Positions 43,594 through 52,702 of a DNA stretch of 64,000 nucleotides are shown here, piece by piece; the first letter of the stretch is position 1; the number at the start of each line of letters is the position of its first letter. Position numbers and translations under genes: made by a program. The stretch is from NCBI RefSeq assembly GCF_022827545.1, contig NZ_CP094669.1, positions 323,001-387,000 on the forward strand, written 5' to 3'. Origin of the DNA: Hymenobacter tibetensis. Its GTDB lineage: Bacteria; Bacteroidota; Bacteroidia; Cytophagales; Hymenobacteraceae. The notes beneath the pieces were generated by a model. The model made no database searches and was not told where the DNA came from. It worked only from the letters and a program-made list of their open reading frames with translations.

Positions 43594-43917
43594 GTGTCAA
43601 TTAAGAGTGAAAAAGAAGAGTGTTGCAAGGTTTTTAGAGAAGCAACTGTATTGTCAGTTTTAGCAAGTATATGTTATTGTTTCTTTAATAAAAACTACTA
43701 ATACCGAATAAATTATTAAAAATTTTTAATCTAATAATACAGTGACCACACACTTACTATACTTTTTAGAGACAGTTTGAACTATGATAAGGTATATTCT
43801 GGCTTGGTAACAACGGCTGCCCTTTGTCTTGATTAAGCCCTATGTGCGAGGGTAGAAAATAGAGCCTTGCGTTAGTGAGTGCTAACCCCTACGAGTTTCT
43901 AGCGAACGACTATGAAA
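43594..43917. other. AT-rich spacer upstream of the SusC-like gene
   Basis: This 324-bp spacer separates the SusC-like gene start from the mcrC stop. The interval 43660-43790 is very AT-rich and probably holds the SusCD promoter. A 7/8 minus-strand match to TAnnTTTG is near 43664, without a convincing -33 element. Confidence 0.35.
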
Positions 43918-44949
43918 CTAAGCAATCAACTCCAGTAAGGCGGTGGCAATGCCTTGCCAAGGCTGAGCTAGGTTCAGAGTAACGATGCGGACGGGGTAGC
44001 CGCCTAGCGTGTAGCGCACATCGAGGGCTTGTGCGGCGGCGGGGTACAGCAAAACTCCTTCTAGCGCCTGGCCCGGAGTAGTCGGCTGGTTTTGCAAGTA
44101 GGCATAAAGCTGGTAGAGGTGGGGCGAAATCAGCTTTTGCTGATCGTAGCGCGGACGCAGAGCAGCCTTATAGTATTTAGTATCGAGAATAATTTTGCGG
44201 TGGGGTGCCTCTAGCGTGGTGTCGGTAATCATGGCCGGAAGCAGATTCAGGGCCTCGGGCGTAGCAGTAGTGGCTTGCCAGCGGATAGTTTCCGATGATA
44301 CTCGAAACTCCTGTTGCTCTAAGCGGTAGAAGTTGCGCACGAACTGCTCGAAGAGGCGCGCCATAAGTTGCTCATCGCGGCGGAAGTCGCGGAAGCGGAG
44401 GCGGCCGTCCGCGTTTGGTTCAGGCAAGGCGCTGTGGTACACTAGCTCACATACGTTCAGCAAGAACCCTTGCACCCCAGTGGGGCGTAGGCGGTGTACG
44501 GTGCGCAACAGGTCCGAAGAAAGCGGCAATGGAAGTAAGCCCACCGGAAACCGGCGTTGTGTTAGCTTGAATTCGTGGCGGAGAGCAGCGGGCAACGCGC
44601 GGCTGCGGCCTAGCTGCTGCAACGTGCCAAGCAGCAACTGGTTGAACGGCGTCTGGAAGCCTAATTCATCGTACACGCACTGCGCCCGACCCCGGCGCAG
44701 CAAGTCGCGGGAGAGGCTGGGGGCTAGCTGCACGCGTCCGCGCAGTTCCGGCAATTCTTCTTCCCGCTCGGCATACGCCACGCCCAAGCCTTGCCGCAAC
44801 AGCCGCCGCGTGCCTAGCAGAAGCACGTGCGCCAGCAATTCCAACGGCCGATGAAAAGTGTCTGCCTCTGCCGTCAACAGCTCTTGCTGCTCCGGCAGCC
44901 GATTCCAGGCGTAGCAGAGCAGATAGTACAGGTTCTGAATCGGAATCAT
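43918..44949 (-). CDS. mcrC: McrC-like endonuclease subunit
   Basis: This 343-aa nuclease partner of the McrB GTPase belongs to type IV (modified-DNA) restriction. It begins IPIQNLYYLLCYAWNRLPE, a hallmark McrC start. It contains ELRGRVQLAPSLSRDLLRRG and the PD-(D/E)xK-type core MITDTTLE...IILDTKYYK, where Asp and the DTK Lys are likely catalytic. The gene lies 30 bp after mcrB and is co-transcribed. McrC alone is inactive; McrB rings translocate DNA and trigger McrC cleavage. Confidence 0.9.
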   Translation of the reverse strand: MIPIQNLYYLLCYAWNRLPEQQELLTAEADTFHRPLELLAHVLLLGTRRLLRQGLGVAYAEREEELPELRGRVQLAPSLSRDLLRRGRAQCVYDELGFQTPFNQLLLGTLQQLGRSRALPAALRHEFKLTQRRFPVGLLPLPLSSDLLRTVHRLRPTGVQGFLLNVCELVYHSALPEPNADGRLRFRDFRRDEQLMARLFEQFVRNFYRLEQQEFRVSSETIRWQATTATPEALNLLPAMITDTTLEAPHRKIILDTKYYKAALRPRYDQQKLISPHLYQLYAYLQNQPTTPGQALEGVLLYPAAAQALDVRYTLGGYPVRIVTLNLAQPWQGIATALLELIA

Positions 44950-44979
44950 GCAGGGGGCGGCAGTGGGTACTACGGTGGG

Positions 44980-46314
44980 TTACCCTAAGAGCCGCTTCTT
45001 TTGGGCAGTTGCTTTGGCCGGCTGATCCAGCCAATAATCATCCAGCAGAGGCGCTATTTCCTGTTGCAATATCAAGCTCAGCCACGCGTCGGCGGCGGCA
45101 GGTTCGGGTGGAGGCTGGCAGAAGTAGCTATGGCCAATACAGAAATCGGGGCCAAGCTCTGGGTCATCGGCAATGGTGAGGTTGAGGTCGGTGAGGCGGT
45201 CAACGAGGCGCTGCACAACGGGGGCCGGCACCTGCTGCGCCGCCAGAAACTCTTGGAAAGGAACTCCGAATTCGGGGGCTAACTCCACAAAGGCAAAACG
45301 ACGACGCAGGGCATAATCCAAGGGCGCTAGGCTACGGTCGGCCAGATTCATTGTGCAGACAACAAACACGTTGGCGGGTACGAAGAAGCGCGCATCGGTG
45401 GCGGCAGCATACGGGAGGCGCAAGGCGTGCGCAGGGCCTCGCTTATCGGCTTCCAGCAGCAAAAGCAATTCGCCGAAAATGCGGCTGACGTTGCCTCGGT
45501 TCAACTCGTCAATCAACAGGAAATAGGGGCGCTCCGGGTCTAGAGCGGCCCGCTGACAAAACTCGGGCAGCACCCCGTTCTGCAACCGAAACGAACCCTG
45601 GGTATCGGGCCGGAAACCTTGCACAAAGTCTTCGTAACTGTAGCTCGGATGAAACTGCACCAACTCTATGCGGGTGGTATCGGTGGCACCTAGCTCCAAC
45701 CAAGCCAGGCGCCGGGCTAGAAAGGTTTTGCCGGTGCCAGGAGGGCCCTGTAGTATAAGGTTGCGGCGGCGGTGCAAGGCGGCCAGCGTGGCATCCAGTT
45801 GCTGTTCGGAAACAAACAGCTCTTGCAGCGCCGTAGCCCGGTCGTACGGTTGCGCGGCTGGCAGCTCATAAGCTGGGGCTGGCTCATGAACTGTGCTCGC
45901 AGGAGCCGCTGACGTATCGGTGAGGGTGTCAGGTGCCACCTGTTTGCGGCTGCGTGCAGGCTTTTCGCGGGTGATGCCCGTGTGCAGCTCCTGCATAGCA
46001 TCCTGTGCGGCCACGTCGCCGTCCAGAGAAGAGTTTTCTAGGGTGGGGCGTTTGGTGGCAATGGTGAAGTCGAGCAGTTCCAGCACCTGGTTGGTTGGAG
46101 CGCCCGCCGGTAGGGGCCAGGTGGCTTCTGGTTGGTCGGTAGCTAGCCGGTAGGCTAATTGGGCCACGGCCCGCGGGGCGTAGCGCCGCCCCCGGTACAC
46201 CAAGTCGTACACCGTGCTTAAGGGCATCCGAAGGCCTTCGCGGTCCATCTGGCGCAGGGCGCGGAGCACCTGCTCGCGAGTAAGCAAGCTCAGATCGGGT
46301 TCGGGTTTTGGCAT
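44980..46314 (-). CDS. mcrB: McrB-like AAA+ GTPase with ScoMcrA-like N-terminal domain
   Basis: This 444-aa motor of a type IV restriction system has Walker A GPPGTGKT (190-197), Walker B FLLIDELNRGNVSRIFGELL, and the McrB signature CTMNLADRSLAPLDYALRRRF. The N-terminal region (about 10-88, REQVLRALRQMDREGLRMPL, then YRGRRYAPRAVAQLAYRLA) does not look like the classical McrB DNA-binding domain. It resembles the head domain found before HNH or SRA modules in ScoMcrA-type nucleases. A linker of about 95 residues is low in complexity. The ATG at 46314 was preferred to an earlier in-frame start. The recognised modification may therefore differ from 5-methylcytosine. Paired with mcrC 30 bp downstream. 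Confidence 0.88.
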   Translation of the reverse strand: MPKPEPDLSLLTREQVLRALRQMDREGLRMPLSTVYDLVYRGRRYAPRAVAQLAYRLATDQPEATWPLPAGAPTNQVLELLDFTIATKRPTLENSSLDGDVAAQDAMQELHTGITREKPARSRKQVAPDTLTDTSAAPASTVHEPAPAYELPAAQPYDRATALQELFVSEQQLDATLAALHRRRNLILQGPPGTGKTFLARRLAWLELGATDTTRIELVQFHPSYSYEDFVQGFRPDTQGSFRLQNGVLPEFCQRAALDPERPYFLLIDELNRGNVSRIFGELLLLLEADKRGPAHALRLPYAAATDARFFVPANVFVVCTMNLADRSLAPLDYALRRRFAFVELAPEFGVPFQEFLAAQQVPAPVVQRLVDRLTDLNLTIADDPELGPDFCIGHSYFCQPPPEPAAADAWLSLILQQEIAPLLDDYWLDQPAKATAQKKRLLG

Positions 46315-46385
46315 GCGTTTAAAAGTACGGGTAAAACCTATTTGCCGCATGATTAGGTCCCGCCATAGCACTTTTTAAACGCAAA

Positions 46386-46415
46386 AAGCCCGGTTGCAGC
46401 AAGCAAACCGGGCTT
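46386..46415 (-). terminator. Terminator of the lysine-rich mini-gene
   Basis: Arms 46386-46397 and 46403-46415 (one unpaired base) with a 5-nt loop are followed on the minus strand by TTTTTGCG. The hairpin lies 15 bp after the stop of the 40-aa ORF. Confidence 0.8.
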
Positions 46416-46430
46416 CTAAAGCAGGCAGAA

Positions 46431-46553
46431 TTACTTCTGCTGCGTGGTCTTTTTTTTGCCGTCGGGCTTATCCTTTACGGTTTCCTCGTTTTTCTTTTCC
46501 TTGCTTTTGGTAGCAGGATCGGTATGCTGCGGAGTGGTGGTGGGCTGAGCCAT
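46431..46553 (-). CDS. 40-aa lysine-rich, probably disordered protein
   Basis: ATG at 46551-46553 opens a 40-codon frame ending TAA at 46431. The product starts AQPTTTPQHTDPATKS and continues with Lys/Glu-rich KEKKNEETVKDKPDGKKK, ending TTQQK. It has no hydrophobic segment and no recognised family. Support for a real gene is a clean ATG, a typical disordered-protein composition, and a private terminator 15 bp after the stop. Small charged proteins of this type can be stress or hydrophilin-like, but this is only a suggestion. Confidence 0.55.
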   Translation of the reverse strand: MAQPTTTPQHTDPATKSKEKKNEETVKDKPDGKKKTTQQK

Positions 46554-46934
46554 GGAAGTTGGGGTAACGGATGAGGTATAGCGCTGTTACGCGGAAAGCA
46601 GTCTAAGAGACGAGTTTCTCCGCGCTTTCTTCCCTGGCCAACCAAAAACCAAAGCGGTGCAGTGCCCTACGCAAGGCGCGCTAAGTGCGCGGGCTTGTCA
46701 TGAAACCAGCCAAGACAACACGTGTATCGGCGAGTAGGAACGCTACTGCAAAGGTTCCGCTTACCCAGCTGCCCGTGCAGCGCTGGCTATCAGCACGGAG
46801 GTGTTTGGCAACTACGAGCATCAAACAACTTGGAGCCTAGCTTTCATGCACAAATCAAGAGGCTTACAACAGCGTGTTGTAAGCCTCTCGAGCTAGCTAA
46901 ATAAGAATACAATGTTATAGAATAATGGGGTCTG
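46554..46934. other. Spacer with a hairpin at 46859-46887
   Basis: No credible gene lies in these 381 bp. A perfect 13-bp inverted repeat (46859-46871 and 46875-46887, 3-nt loop) lies 48 bp after the stop of the gene at 46935 on the minus strand and is a likely terminator of the protease operon. Confidence 0.6.
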
Positions 46935-47342
46935 TTAGGACTCGATAATCACGTCAACGCGTACGTTCAGAGGGCTGCCGAATGCTACATTCAGACGAAT
47001 GAAAACGCCACCATTGTAGGGTGCCACGTTGTAGATCTGCATGACAGCGTTGCCAATGAAGCGGTTCAGACGTGGGTCCGTGTTGTACTCGCTGATTGAA
47101 GCCACAACCCGGGAGTTGGAGTTGATGGCGGCGTGCGGGCAATTCAACCGCACAGTGCCGTACCCACGATATGTGTAGTAGGCCGAGAATGCTTGGATAG
47201 ATACGTCATCGGTGCCTCGCTTGGAGGTAGCCGTGTTCTTGGTGGATGTTTCTTCACCAAGCTTGCCCATCTCCACCTTAATAGCGGCATTGCTGCCTGC
47301 TTTCACTTCGGAGGGGGCAGCAGTTTTTTCTAGTGTTTCCAT
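46935..47342 (-). CDS. Unknown 135-aa protein in the V8-like protease operon
   Basis: The protein is not recognised. It begins METLEKTAAPSEV, similar to the METEALEKVVKNG start of the protease two genes upstream, followed by about 40 polar residues. A beta-rich C-terminal part follows (SAYYTYRGYGTVRLNCPHAA, RFIGNAVMQIYNVAPYNGGVFIRLNVAFG). There is no signal peptide or membrane segment. The order protease, membrane protein, this gene is tight, so it may be a substrate, inhibitor or co-secreted partner of the protease. That is inference from position and the shared N-terminal motif. Confidence 0.55.
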   Translation of the reverse strand: METLEKTAAPSEVKAGSNAAIKVEMGKLGEETSTKNTATSKRGTDDVSIQAFSAYYTYRGYGTVRLNCPHAAINSNSRVVASISEYNTDPRLNRFIGNAVMQIYNVAPYNGGVFIRLNVAFGSPLNVRVDVIIES

Positions 47343-47431
47343 AATTGAAAAGTTGAAAAGGATAGGAGCCCGAGTTCACCAACGGGCAGTTGATTCTGGA
47401 TACTGTGTACAAAACGTGGCGTGAAGCCAGC

Positions 47432-47815
47432 CTAAGGCTTCACGCTGATTTCCACGTGAACTGACTGGGAACTGGTAGCGGGCACCTGCACCGTGATGGT
47501 GGCTGGCGCATACCCATCGGCTGTGCAGCCTATCTGGTAAGTGCCAGCTACCGGCACGGCCAGTATAAAAGAGCCCTGTGCGTCAGTGAGGGCAGCCATG
47601 TCTGGTAGCGGTACCGGACCTTGCAGGAAATACACGCGTGCCTGCGCTACCGGCTGCCCAGACGGGCCGAGGACTCGCCCGGCAACAAGCGGGGATTGGG
47701 TGGTCATAGTGCTTCGGAGCCAGATGCCTAGGCCCACGGCCACGAGTAGGCCCGCAGCCCAGTACCAGCTGTTAGGCCTTCCAGGCCATGATGTTGTTGT
47801 AAACAGCTTGCCCAA
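47432..47815 (-). CDS. Membrane-anchored carboxypeptidase-regulatory-like domain protein
   Basis: The predicted 127-aa protein has one membrane segment near the N-terminus (YWAAGLLVAVGLGIWL). It is followed by a carboxypeptidase-D-regulatory-like or peptidase-associated beta-sandwich (LVAGRVLGPSGQPVAQARVYF, then LTDAQGSFILAVPVAGTYQIGCTADGYAPATI). The frame overlaps the 3' end of the protease gene. A TTG at 47815 is taken as start because it lies just ahead of the membrane segment. An ATG at 47854 in the same frame is an alternative with a longer overlap, and translational coupling is likely either way. The domain would face the periplasm. Confidence 0.6.
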   Translation of the reverse strand: MGKLFTTTSWPGRPNSWYWAAGLLVAVGLGIWLRSTMTTQSPLVAGRVLGPSGQPVAQARVYFLQGPVPLPDMAALTDAQGSFILAVPVAGTYQIGCTADGYAPATITVQVPATSSQSVHVEISVKP

Positions 47816-48755
47816 TGCGGGTTCCTGAGTTGGTGGTTGCCCCGCCATACGCATGAATGGCTACGGCATAGCGGCCCCCGTTGATGATGCGGTATACAGC
47901 GCTGCCGCTCTGGCCACCGGCCGTATCAATATCATAGTACACCTTGCGGCTGTTCACGGCCGCAATTCGGCGGGCAGCGTACCACTGGGTGCCGCTCGGT
48001 TTGTCGCCGGGGTAGCCCGAGATGTTGCCAACGGCGCTCAGCAAGTCTGCATCAGAATACACCCCGAACCCATACCAGCCTGTGGAGTTGCCAAGGTTGG
48101 TTGGGATGATGATGGCGCCGTAATCGAAATTTTGGTCGCCGTCGTTGGTCCAGCCGGCAACCGAGCGCAGGTTGGAGCTGCGGACCGTACCGTAGGGGAG
48201 CGAAGAGCCGTTGCGGCCCGGCATTACGCTGATGCTGCGCACCCAGCCGTCGCGGCCCGGCACGCCACTGTTTTTGATAAACACCACGTGGCCAGCCGTT
48301 ATCAGGGTGTGCGGCCCAACAAACCACCCCGTACCAATCCACTGCGAACCGTCGCGGGCCGTGATTAGCAGCGAGGCATTGGCCCGCCACGGATAGGTGT
48401 TGGTGGCGGTAATCTGCACTCGGTCGTCGGGACCATGTACTGTTTTGATGGAAGGGCCGAACGACGCTTCGGCAATATCCGGCAGCTGGCTGGTGTCGGG
48501 CGCTTTGTAGACTTCAGCCATTGACTCCTCCGTCAGGGGCCGGAGCTTGAAGCCTTTCACCGGCTCGATACCGTCCATACTCGGGGCTACCGTGCGCGGG
48601 TTGGTGCCTTCGGAGGGCGCCATGCTCAGGGCGGCATTAGCTTTATCCTCCGCCTCGTCGGTTTCTGGCGCCAAACTCGATACGGGCGTGTGCCCGCTCA
48701 TGCGTTTCAGCTTAGTGCCGTTCTTTACTACTTTCTCAAGGGCTTCCGTTTCCAT
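47772..48755 (-). CDS. Trypsin-fold (V8/glutamyl-endopeptidase-like) serine protease
   Basis: The 327-aa protein has an N-terminal polar propeptide-like region (about 1-105) and an S1B-type protease domain. The catalytic triad is visible as H156 (TAGHVV), D211 (DYGAIII) and S283 (GGQSGSAV). The GTGWFVGPHTLITAGHV and SGYPGDKPSGTQWYA stretches are typical of glutamyl endopeptidases. No Sec, Tat or lipoprotein signal is present at the N-terminus (METEALEKVVKNGTKLKRM), which is unusual for this normally secreted family. First gene of a three-gene minus-strand operon. Confidence 0.85.
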   Translation of the reverse strand: METEALEKVVKNGTKLKRMSGHTPVSSLAPETDEAEDKANAALSMAPSEGTNPRTVAPSMDGIEPVKGFKLRPLTEESMAEVYKAPDTSQLPDIAEASFGPSIKTVHGPDDRVQITATNTYPWRANASLLITARDGSQWIGTGWFVGPHTLITAGHVVFIKNSGVPGRDGWVRSISVMPGRNGSSLPYGTVRSSNLRSVAGWTNDGDQNFDYGAIIIPTNLGNSTGWYGFGVYSDADLLSAVGNISGYPGDKPSGTQWYAARRIAAVNSRKVYYDIDTAGGQSGSAVYRIINGGRYAVAIHAYGGATTNSGTRIGQAVYNNIMAWKA

Positions 48756-48909
48756 AGTGTTTGGGTGGGGTTAAATAGAAGGTGGACGATGCCCCAAACA
48801 TAGATAGTATAGGAAGACATAGATATAGCATATACATGTGATTGACAGCGGGTTAACATATCGCTCGGTGCCAGCGCGCCCGCCTTGCAGAGCGAGAGTT
48901 ATGCTATTG

Positions 48910-48934
48910 CACTACAGGGCAGCGCCCTGTAGTG
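48910..48934. repeat. Short perfect palindrome in the protease/EBP spacer
   Basis: Perfect 11-bp arms (48910-48920 and 48924-48934) surround a 3-nt loop, upstream of the protease gene and 48 bp past the sigma-54 activator stop. There is no U-tract. The remaining 48756-48981 spacer shows nothing else. Confidence 0.5.
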
Positions 48935-48981
48935 CGGAGCGCCGTTGAAACCAAGAGCCACAGCGCGAACGGTACGGTTGC

Positions 48982-51066
48982 TTACTCCGCTACCCCTATC
49001 GTGCGCTGTATGCCCAGCTTTTTCATGCGGGCTTCCAGCGTTTTCGGGTTTATATCGAGGAGGAGGGCCGCCCCAGTTGGGCCGCTCACCCGGCCACCGG
49101 TTTGGCGGAGGGCCGCCAGAATATGGTCACGCTCCTGATCCTTGAGGGTTTTCAGCGGGGTGTTGGTGTCGGGAGGCACTGGAACGGGACGAGCCGAAAA
49201 GCCCGCAAACTCCAGAAAAGGTCCTTCACTCACGATAACTGCCTGCTCCAGCACGTGCTCTAGCTCGCGCACGTTGCCGGGCCAGCCATATTGCCGCAAC
49301 GCCCGCAAGTCCCGCTCACGCAGTCCGCGCACCGGCTTGCCCATCTGCTTGGTAAACCGCTCCAGGAAGTGCCGCATCAGCGGTTCAATGTCGTCGGGAC
49401 GTTCGCGCAGGGCGGGCAGCCGAATCGGAAACACGTTGAGCCGGTAGTATAAGTCGGCGCGGAAGCGGCCCGCCGCTACTTCGTCTTCCAGGATGCGGTT
49501 GGTGGCGGCAATAACGCGCGCATCCGACTGAATAACGCGCCGGCCGCCGATGCGCTCAAACTCTTTTTCCTGGAGCACCCGCAGGAGCTTGGCTTGCAGC
49601 TCCAACGGTAGCTCGCCTACCTCGTCCAGGAAAATAGTGCCGCCGTCGGCTAGCTCGAACTTGCCGATGCGACGGTCCACGGCTCCCGTAAACGAACCTT
49701 TCTCGTGGCCAAATAGCTCGCTCTCAATAAGCTGAGCGGGCAGGGCTGCGCAGTTGAGCTTGATAAGGGCGCGGCTGCGGCGCGGCGACAGGTTGTGCAG
49801 GGCACGGGCTACCAGCTCCTTGCCCGTGCCAGTTTCCCCCTGAATCAGGACGGTGGTATCGGTAGCGGCCACTTGCCGGATGCGGGTTTGCACCTGTTGC
49901 ATCACTGCACTAGTGCCCACAAAGTCCTCGAACTTAGCGCTGGTGTTGATTTCGTCGATGAGATAGGTTTTCTCTTGCTCTAACTGAGCCCGCAGGGCTT
50001 CAATCTGCTCGAAAGCAAACAGGTTTTGCATGGCCAGCAGAATCTGCGGCACCAAGCTGCGAACCAGCTCCAAATCGGCAACAGTAAAGTTGTCGGGGCG
50101 TTTGCTGGCCAATGCCAGCACGGCCAGTTGGTCTTGCTCCACCCACAACGGTACCCCCAGAATGGCGCGCATTCCATGGCGCTCAGCCGAGTAGCGCAGC
50201 ATGCGGTAGCGCGTGGTAAGTTCCAGAAAGTCGAGGCCCCCATGAACGGAGGGTTCGGTGAACAAGCCGAAGGTTTCGGCCTGCATCGTTTCGCGGTCCG
50301 TCACGCCTTCCCAACGGTCTGCGCCCAACACGGTGAACTCGCCCTGCTCGTTTTTGGCAAACTCGGCAAAGCTTTCCGTAGCAGCCATCCGGCGCTGAAT
50401 GCGCAACCCGAAATAGTCGCACGACACCACCCGGTCTAGTTCGGTTGCGACGGCGTGAAACAGCTGCCCCCGGTTTTTGCTGCTAAGCAAGGCGTTGTTG
50501 ATGGTTAGCTGCGCTGATTTTTGCCGCTCCTGGCGAGCCACTTCCTCGAATGCCAAGGCGTTGCTGACGGCCATTGCCACCACGCTGCTGATTTTCCCCA
50601 GCAGCAGCATATCGTCGGGGGAGAAGGGCGGGCGTCGGCGGGCGGCCATCACCAGCAAACCCACCAACTGCCCACCCGTGCGGAGCGGTGCTACCGTCAG
50701 GTTCACCATGTGCCGCTCATGCAGCCGCTTGAATGGCTTGTACTCTGGGTACTCAACCAACAGGTCTTCTAAGTTGAGTTGCTGCACGTGCGGATCACGA
50801 ACAAACAACTCGATGGGCGTACCTGCAATCTGGGTTTGCTCGGCTTCCGCCGAATCAGGCAGCAGGGTCGTGGCACTATCAATAAGGTCGCGTAGAAAAA
50901 TGCGTTTGTATTGAAGTGCGTTATCGAAAGTGATGATGGCCACGCTGTCGAAAGGGAAGATAAGCCGGAGCTTCTCTGTTACTATCTTAAACAGCTTCTC
51001 TTTGCTGCGGGTGGTTGCAATGGCCTCATTGAGGTAGAGTAACAAGGATTCATCCTGATTATTCAT
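48982..51066 (-). CDS. Sigma-54-dependent activator with two GAF-like domains
   Basis: This 694-aa bacterial enhancer-binding protein carries two N-terminal GAF-type sensor regions (about 10-165 and 185-345) instead of a response-regulator receiver. The AAA+ domain has Walker A GETGTGKE (about 406-413), the sigma-54 contact loop as GSFTGA at 457-462 (Ser replaces the usual Ala), and Walker [12 protein letters not shown] Fis-type HTH lies near the C-terminus ([22 protein letters not shown]). It resembles FhlA/NorR-class activators responding to small molecules. The gene is divergent from the efflux operon beginning at 51298, its likely target. Confidence 0.93.
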   Translation of the reverse strand: MNNQDESLLLYLNEAIATTRSKEKLFKIVTEKLRLIFPFDSVAIITFDNALQYKRIFLRDLIDSATTLLPDSAEAEQTQIAGTPIELFVRDPHVQQLNLEDLLVEYPEYKPFKRLHERHMVNLTVAPLRTGGQLVGLLVMAARRRPPFSPDDMLLLGKISSVVAMAVSNALAFEEVARQERQKSAQLTINNALLSSKNRGQLFHAVATELDRVVSCDYFGLRIQRRMAATESFAEFAKNEQGEFTVLGADRWEGVTDRETMQAETFGLFTEPSVHGGLDFLELTTRYRMLRYSAERHGMRAILGVPLWVEQDQLAVLALASKRPDNFTVADLELVRSLVPQILLAMQNLFAFEQIEALRAQLEQEKTYLIDEINTSAKFEDFVGTSAVMQQVQTRIRQVAATDTTVLIQGETGTGKELVARALHNLSPRRSRALIKLNCAALPAQLIESELFGHEKGSFTGAVDRRIGKFELADGGTIFLDEVGELPLELQAKLLRVLQEKEFERIGGRRVIQSDARVIAATNRILEDEVAAGRFRADLYYRLNVFPIRLPALRERPDDIEPLMRHFLERFTKQMGKPVRGLRERDLRALRQYGWPGNVRELEHVLEQAVIVSEGPFLEFAGFSARPVPVPPDTNTPLKTLKDQERDHILAALRQTGGRVSGPTGAALLLDINPKTLEARMKKLGIQRTIGVAE

Positions 51067-51250
51067 AGATAAAGAAAGCAGAACGCTGCAAATATTGCTT
51101 AAATAACAGGACTTGAATTGAGGTATTCCTTAAATATAAGGAATAAAATAACAGGATAGTATGAGGTTATAATTGATTCACGAAAAAATAATATGTGTTT
51201 AAACGTTGTCAGCGAGGTTTTAGAGTGCTATTAAAAAAGTTTTAATGCTT

Positions 51251-51265
51251 TGGCACAACGTTGGG
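51251..51265 (+). promoter_or_regulatory. Possible sigma-54-like promoter upstream of tolC-like gene
   Basis: TGGCACAACGTTGGG matches the -24 half (TGGCAC) perfectly. The -12 half is TTGG one base closer than the consensus TTGC, so the match is imperfect. It lies 33-47 bp before the TolC-like ATG and beside a divergent sigma-54 activator gene. Confidence 0.3.
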
Positions 51266-51297
51266 TAAGCAGCCAGCAACAACAAGCTGAATTTACG

Positions 51298-52617
51298 ATG
51301 CTTTCCCGATCAACTTTCGCCGTTTCGCTTCTAGTCGCTGGTTTGCTGGCTGGTGCCCGCGCAGGCCACGCGCAAGTGGTGTCTGACTCTCTTACGCTGG
51401 GCGGCACCATTCAGGCAGTACTGGATGCCAACCCGGCCATTACCTCTTTAGAGGAAGAAGTGAATGCCGCTACCAGCCGCGTAACGCAGAGCCGCGGCGG
51501 CTTCTTGCCCCAAATCACTGGTACTGCCACCTACACCCGCGTCGACCCCGTGGTGAAGGTGCAGCTAAGCCCCGACGCGCCGGCCTTTCAGTTGGCGCCC
51601 AACAACAACTACGACGCGCACATCACGCTGCAATACGGTCTGCTCGATTTCGGTAGGAAAGAAGCCACAACCAACCTCGCCGAAAGCCGCCGTGCTACTG
51701 CCGTAGACAATATTGCGGTTACGCGGCGCGACCTGGCTTTTTCGGCTGCGCAAGCGTACTACAACATTCTGTTTGTGCGCGAAAGCATCAAGGTGCAGGA
51801 CGCCCAGATTGTGTCGTTGCAGCAGCACCAGCGCGAGATGGAAAAGCGCGTGCAAGGTGGTGTTAGCACCCGGTTCGACGTGACAACCACCCAAGTACGT
51901 ATCACGCAGGCCCAAAACACTAAAATCGACCTTGAAAACCAGCTCCGCAACCAGCAAACCTTGTTGGCCCGGCTGCTACACAAGCCCGAATACGTGAACG
52001 TGCCTGTCCGGGGCGCACTCACCTACCAGCCGCAACCCGTGGACTTGGATGCCGCCCTGGCGCAAGCCCTGGAAAAGCGCCCGGAAGTGAAGCTGGCCCG
52101 CGACGCTGAAAACACCGCCAACCTCAACCTCAAGCTGATTGAGCGCGCCAATACGCCCACTTTGGGGGTCGGTGCTCAGCTCGGTGCTAAAAACGGCTAT
52201 TTGCCCAACCTAGACAGGGTGCGGCCCAACTCCGTGGGCGTGGTGCAGCTGTCGGTACCGATTTATGATGGCAACAAAAACAAAAACCAGCGGGTAGAGG
52301 CCCTGGCCAACATTCGGGGTTCCCAGGCGCGCATCGAGGACACGCAAGAGCAAGTCCGCTCCGATGTGCGGCAGGCCACCAACAACCTGCAATCCAGCAC
52401 GGCCCGTTACGAAAACTCGGTGGTGCAGATTGCGCAAGCCACCGATGCCCTCACCCGGGCTCAGGGCCGCTACCGCTACGGCGTAGGCCAGAACCTTGAT
52501 GTGCTCGACGCGGAAACTTCGCTAGCGCAGGCCCGCTTGTCTCGGCTGCAGGCTATCTACAACTACACCCTCGGCCAGTATCAGCTCAAGCGGGCTGTTG
52601 GCGAGCAAATTTGGTAG
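51298..52617 (+). CDS. TolC-family outer-membrane efflux protein
   Basis: The 439-aa outer-membrane channel component begins with a signal peptide (LSRSTFAVSLLVAGLLAGARAGHAQ). It shows the two-fold OEP repeat with long coiled helices: LGGTIQAVLDANPAITSLEEEVNAA, DLAFSAAQAYYNILFVRESIKVQ, and in the second half RVEALANIRGSQARIEDTQEQVRSDVRQA and RYGVGQNLDVLDAETSLAQARL. The ATG at 51298 was chosen because it yields the signal peptide. First gene of TolC, UspA, HlyD/EmrA and MFS genes. Confidence 0.94.
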   Translation: MLSRSTFAVSLLVAGLLAGARAGHAQVVSDSLTLGGTIQAVLDANPAITSLEEEVNAATSRVTQSRGGFLPQITGTATYTRVDPVVKVQLSPDAPAFQLAPNNNYDAHITLQYGLLDFGRKEATTNLAESRRATAVDNIAVTRRDLAFSAAQAYYNILFVRESIKVQDAQIVSLQQHQREMEKRVQGGVSTRFDVTTTQVRITQAQNTKIDLENQLRNQQTLLARLLHKPEYVNVPVRGALTYQPQPVDLDAALAQALEKRPEVKLARDAENTANLNLKLIERANTPTLGVGAQLGAKNGYLPNLDRVRPNSVGVVQLSVPIYDGNKNKNQRVEALANIRGSQARIEDTQEQVRSDVRQATNNLQSSTARYENSVVQIAQATDALTRAQGRYRYGVGQNLDVLDAETSLAQARLSRLQAIYNYTLGQYQLKRAVGEQIW

Positions 52618-52702
52618 AGACTAGTGGCGTAGGTGGGCGCCCACTCAACGCAACAAGTCCCGCGCCCCCAGTACGCCGCTATTCAGCCACTCAGGTATTC
52701 TT

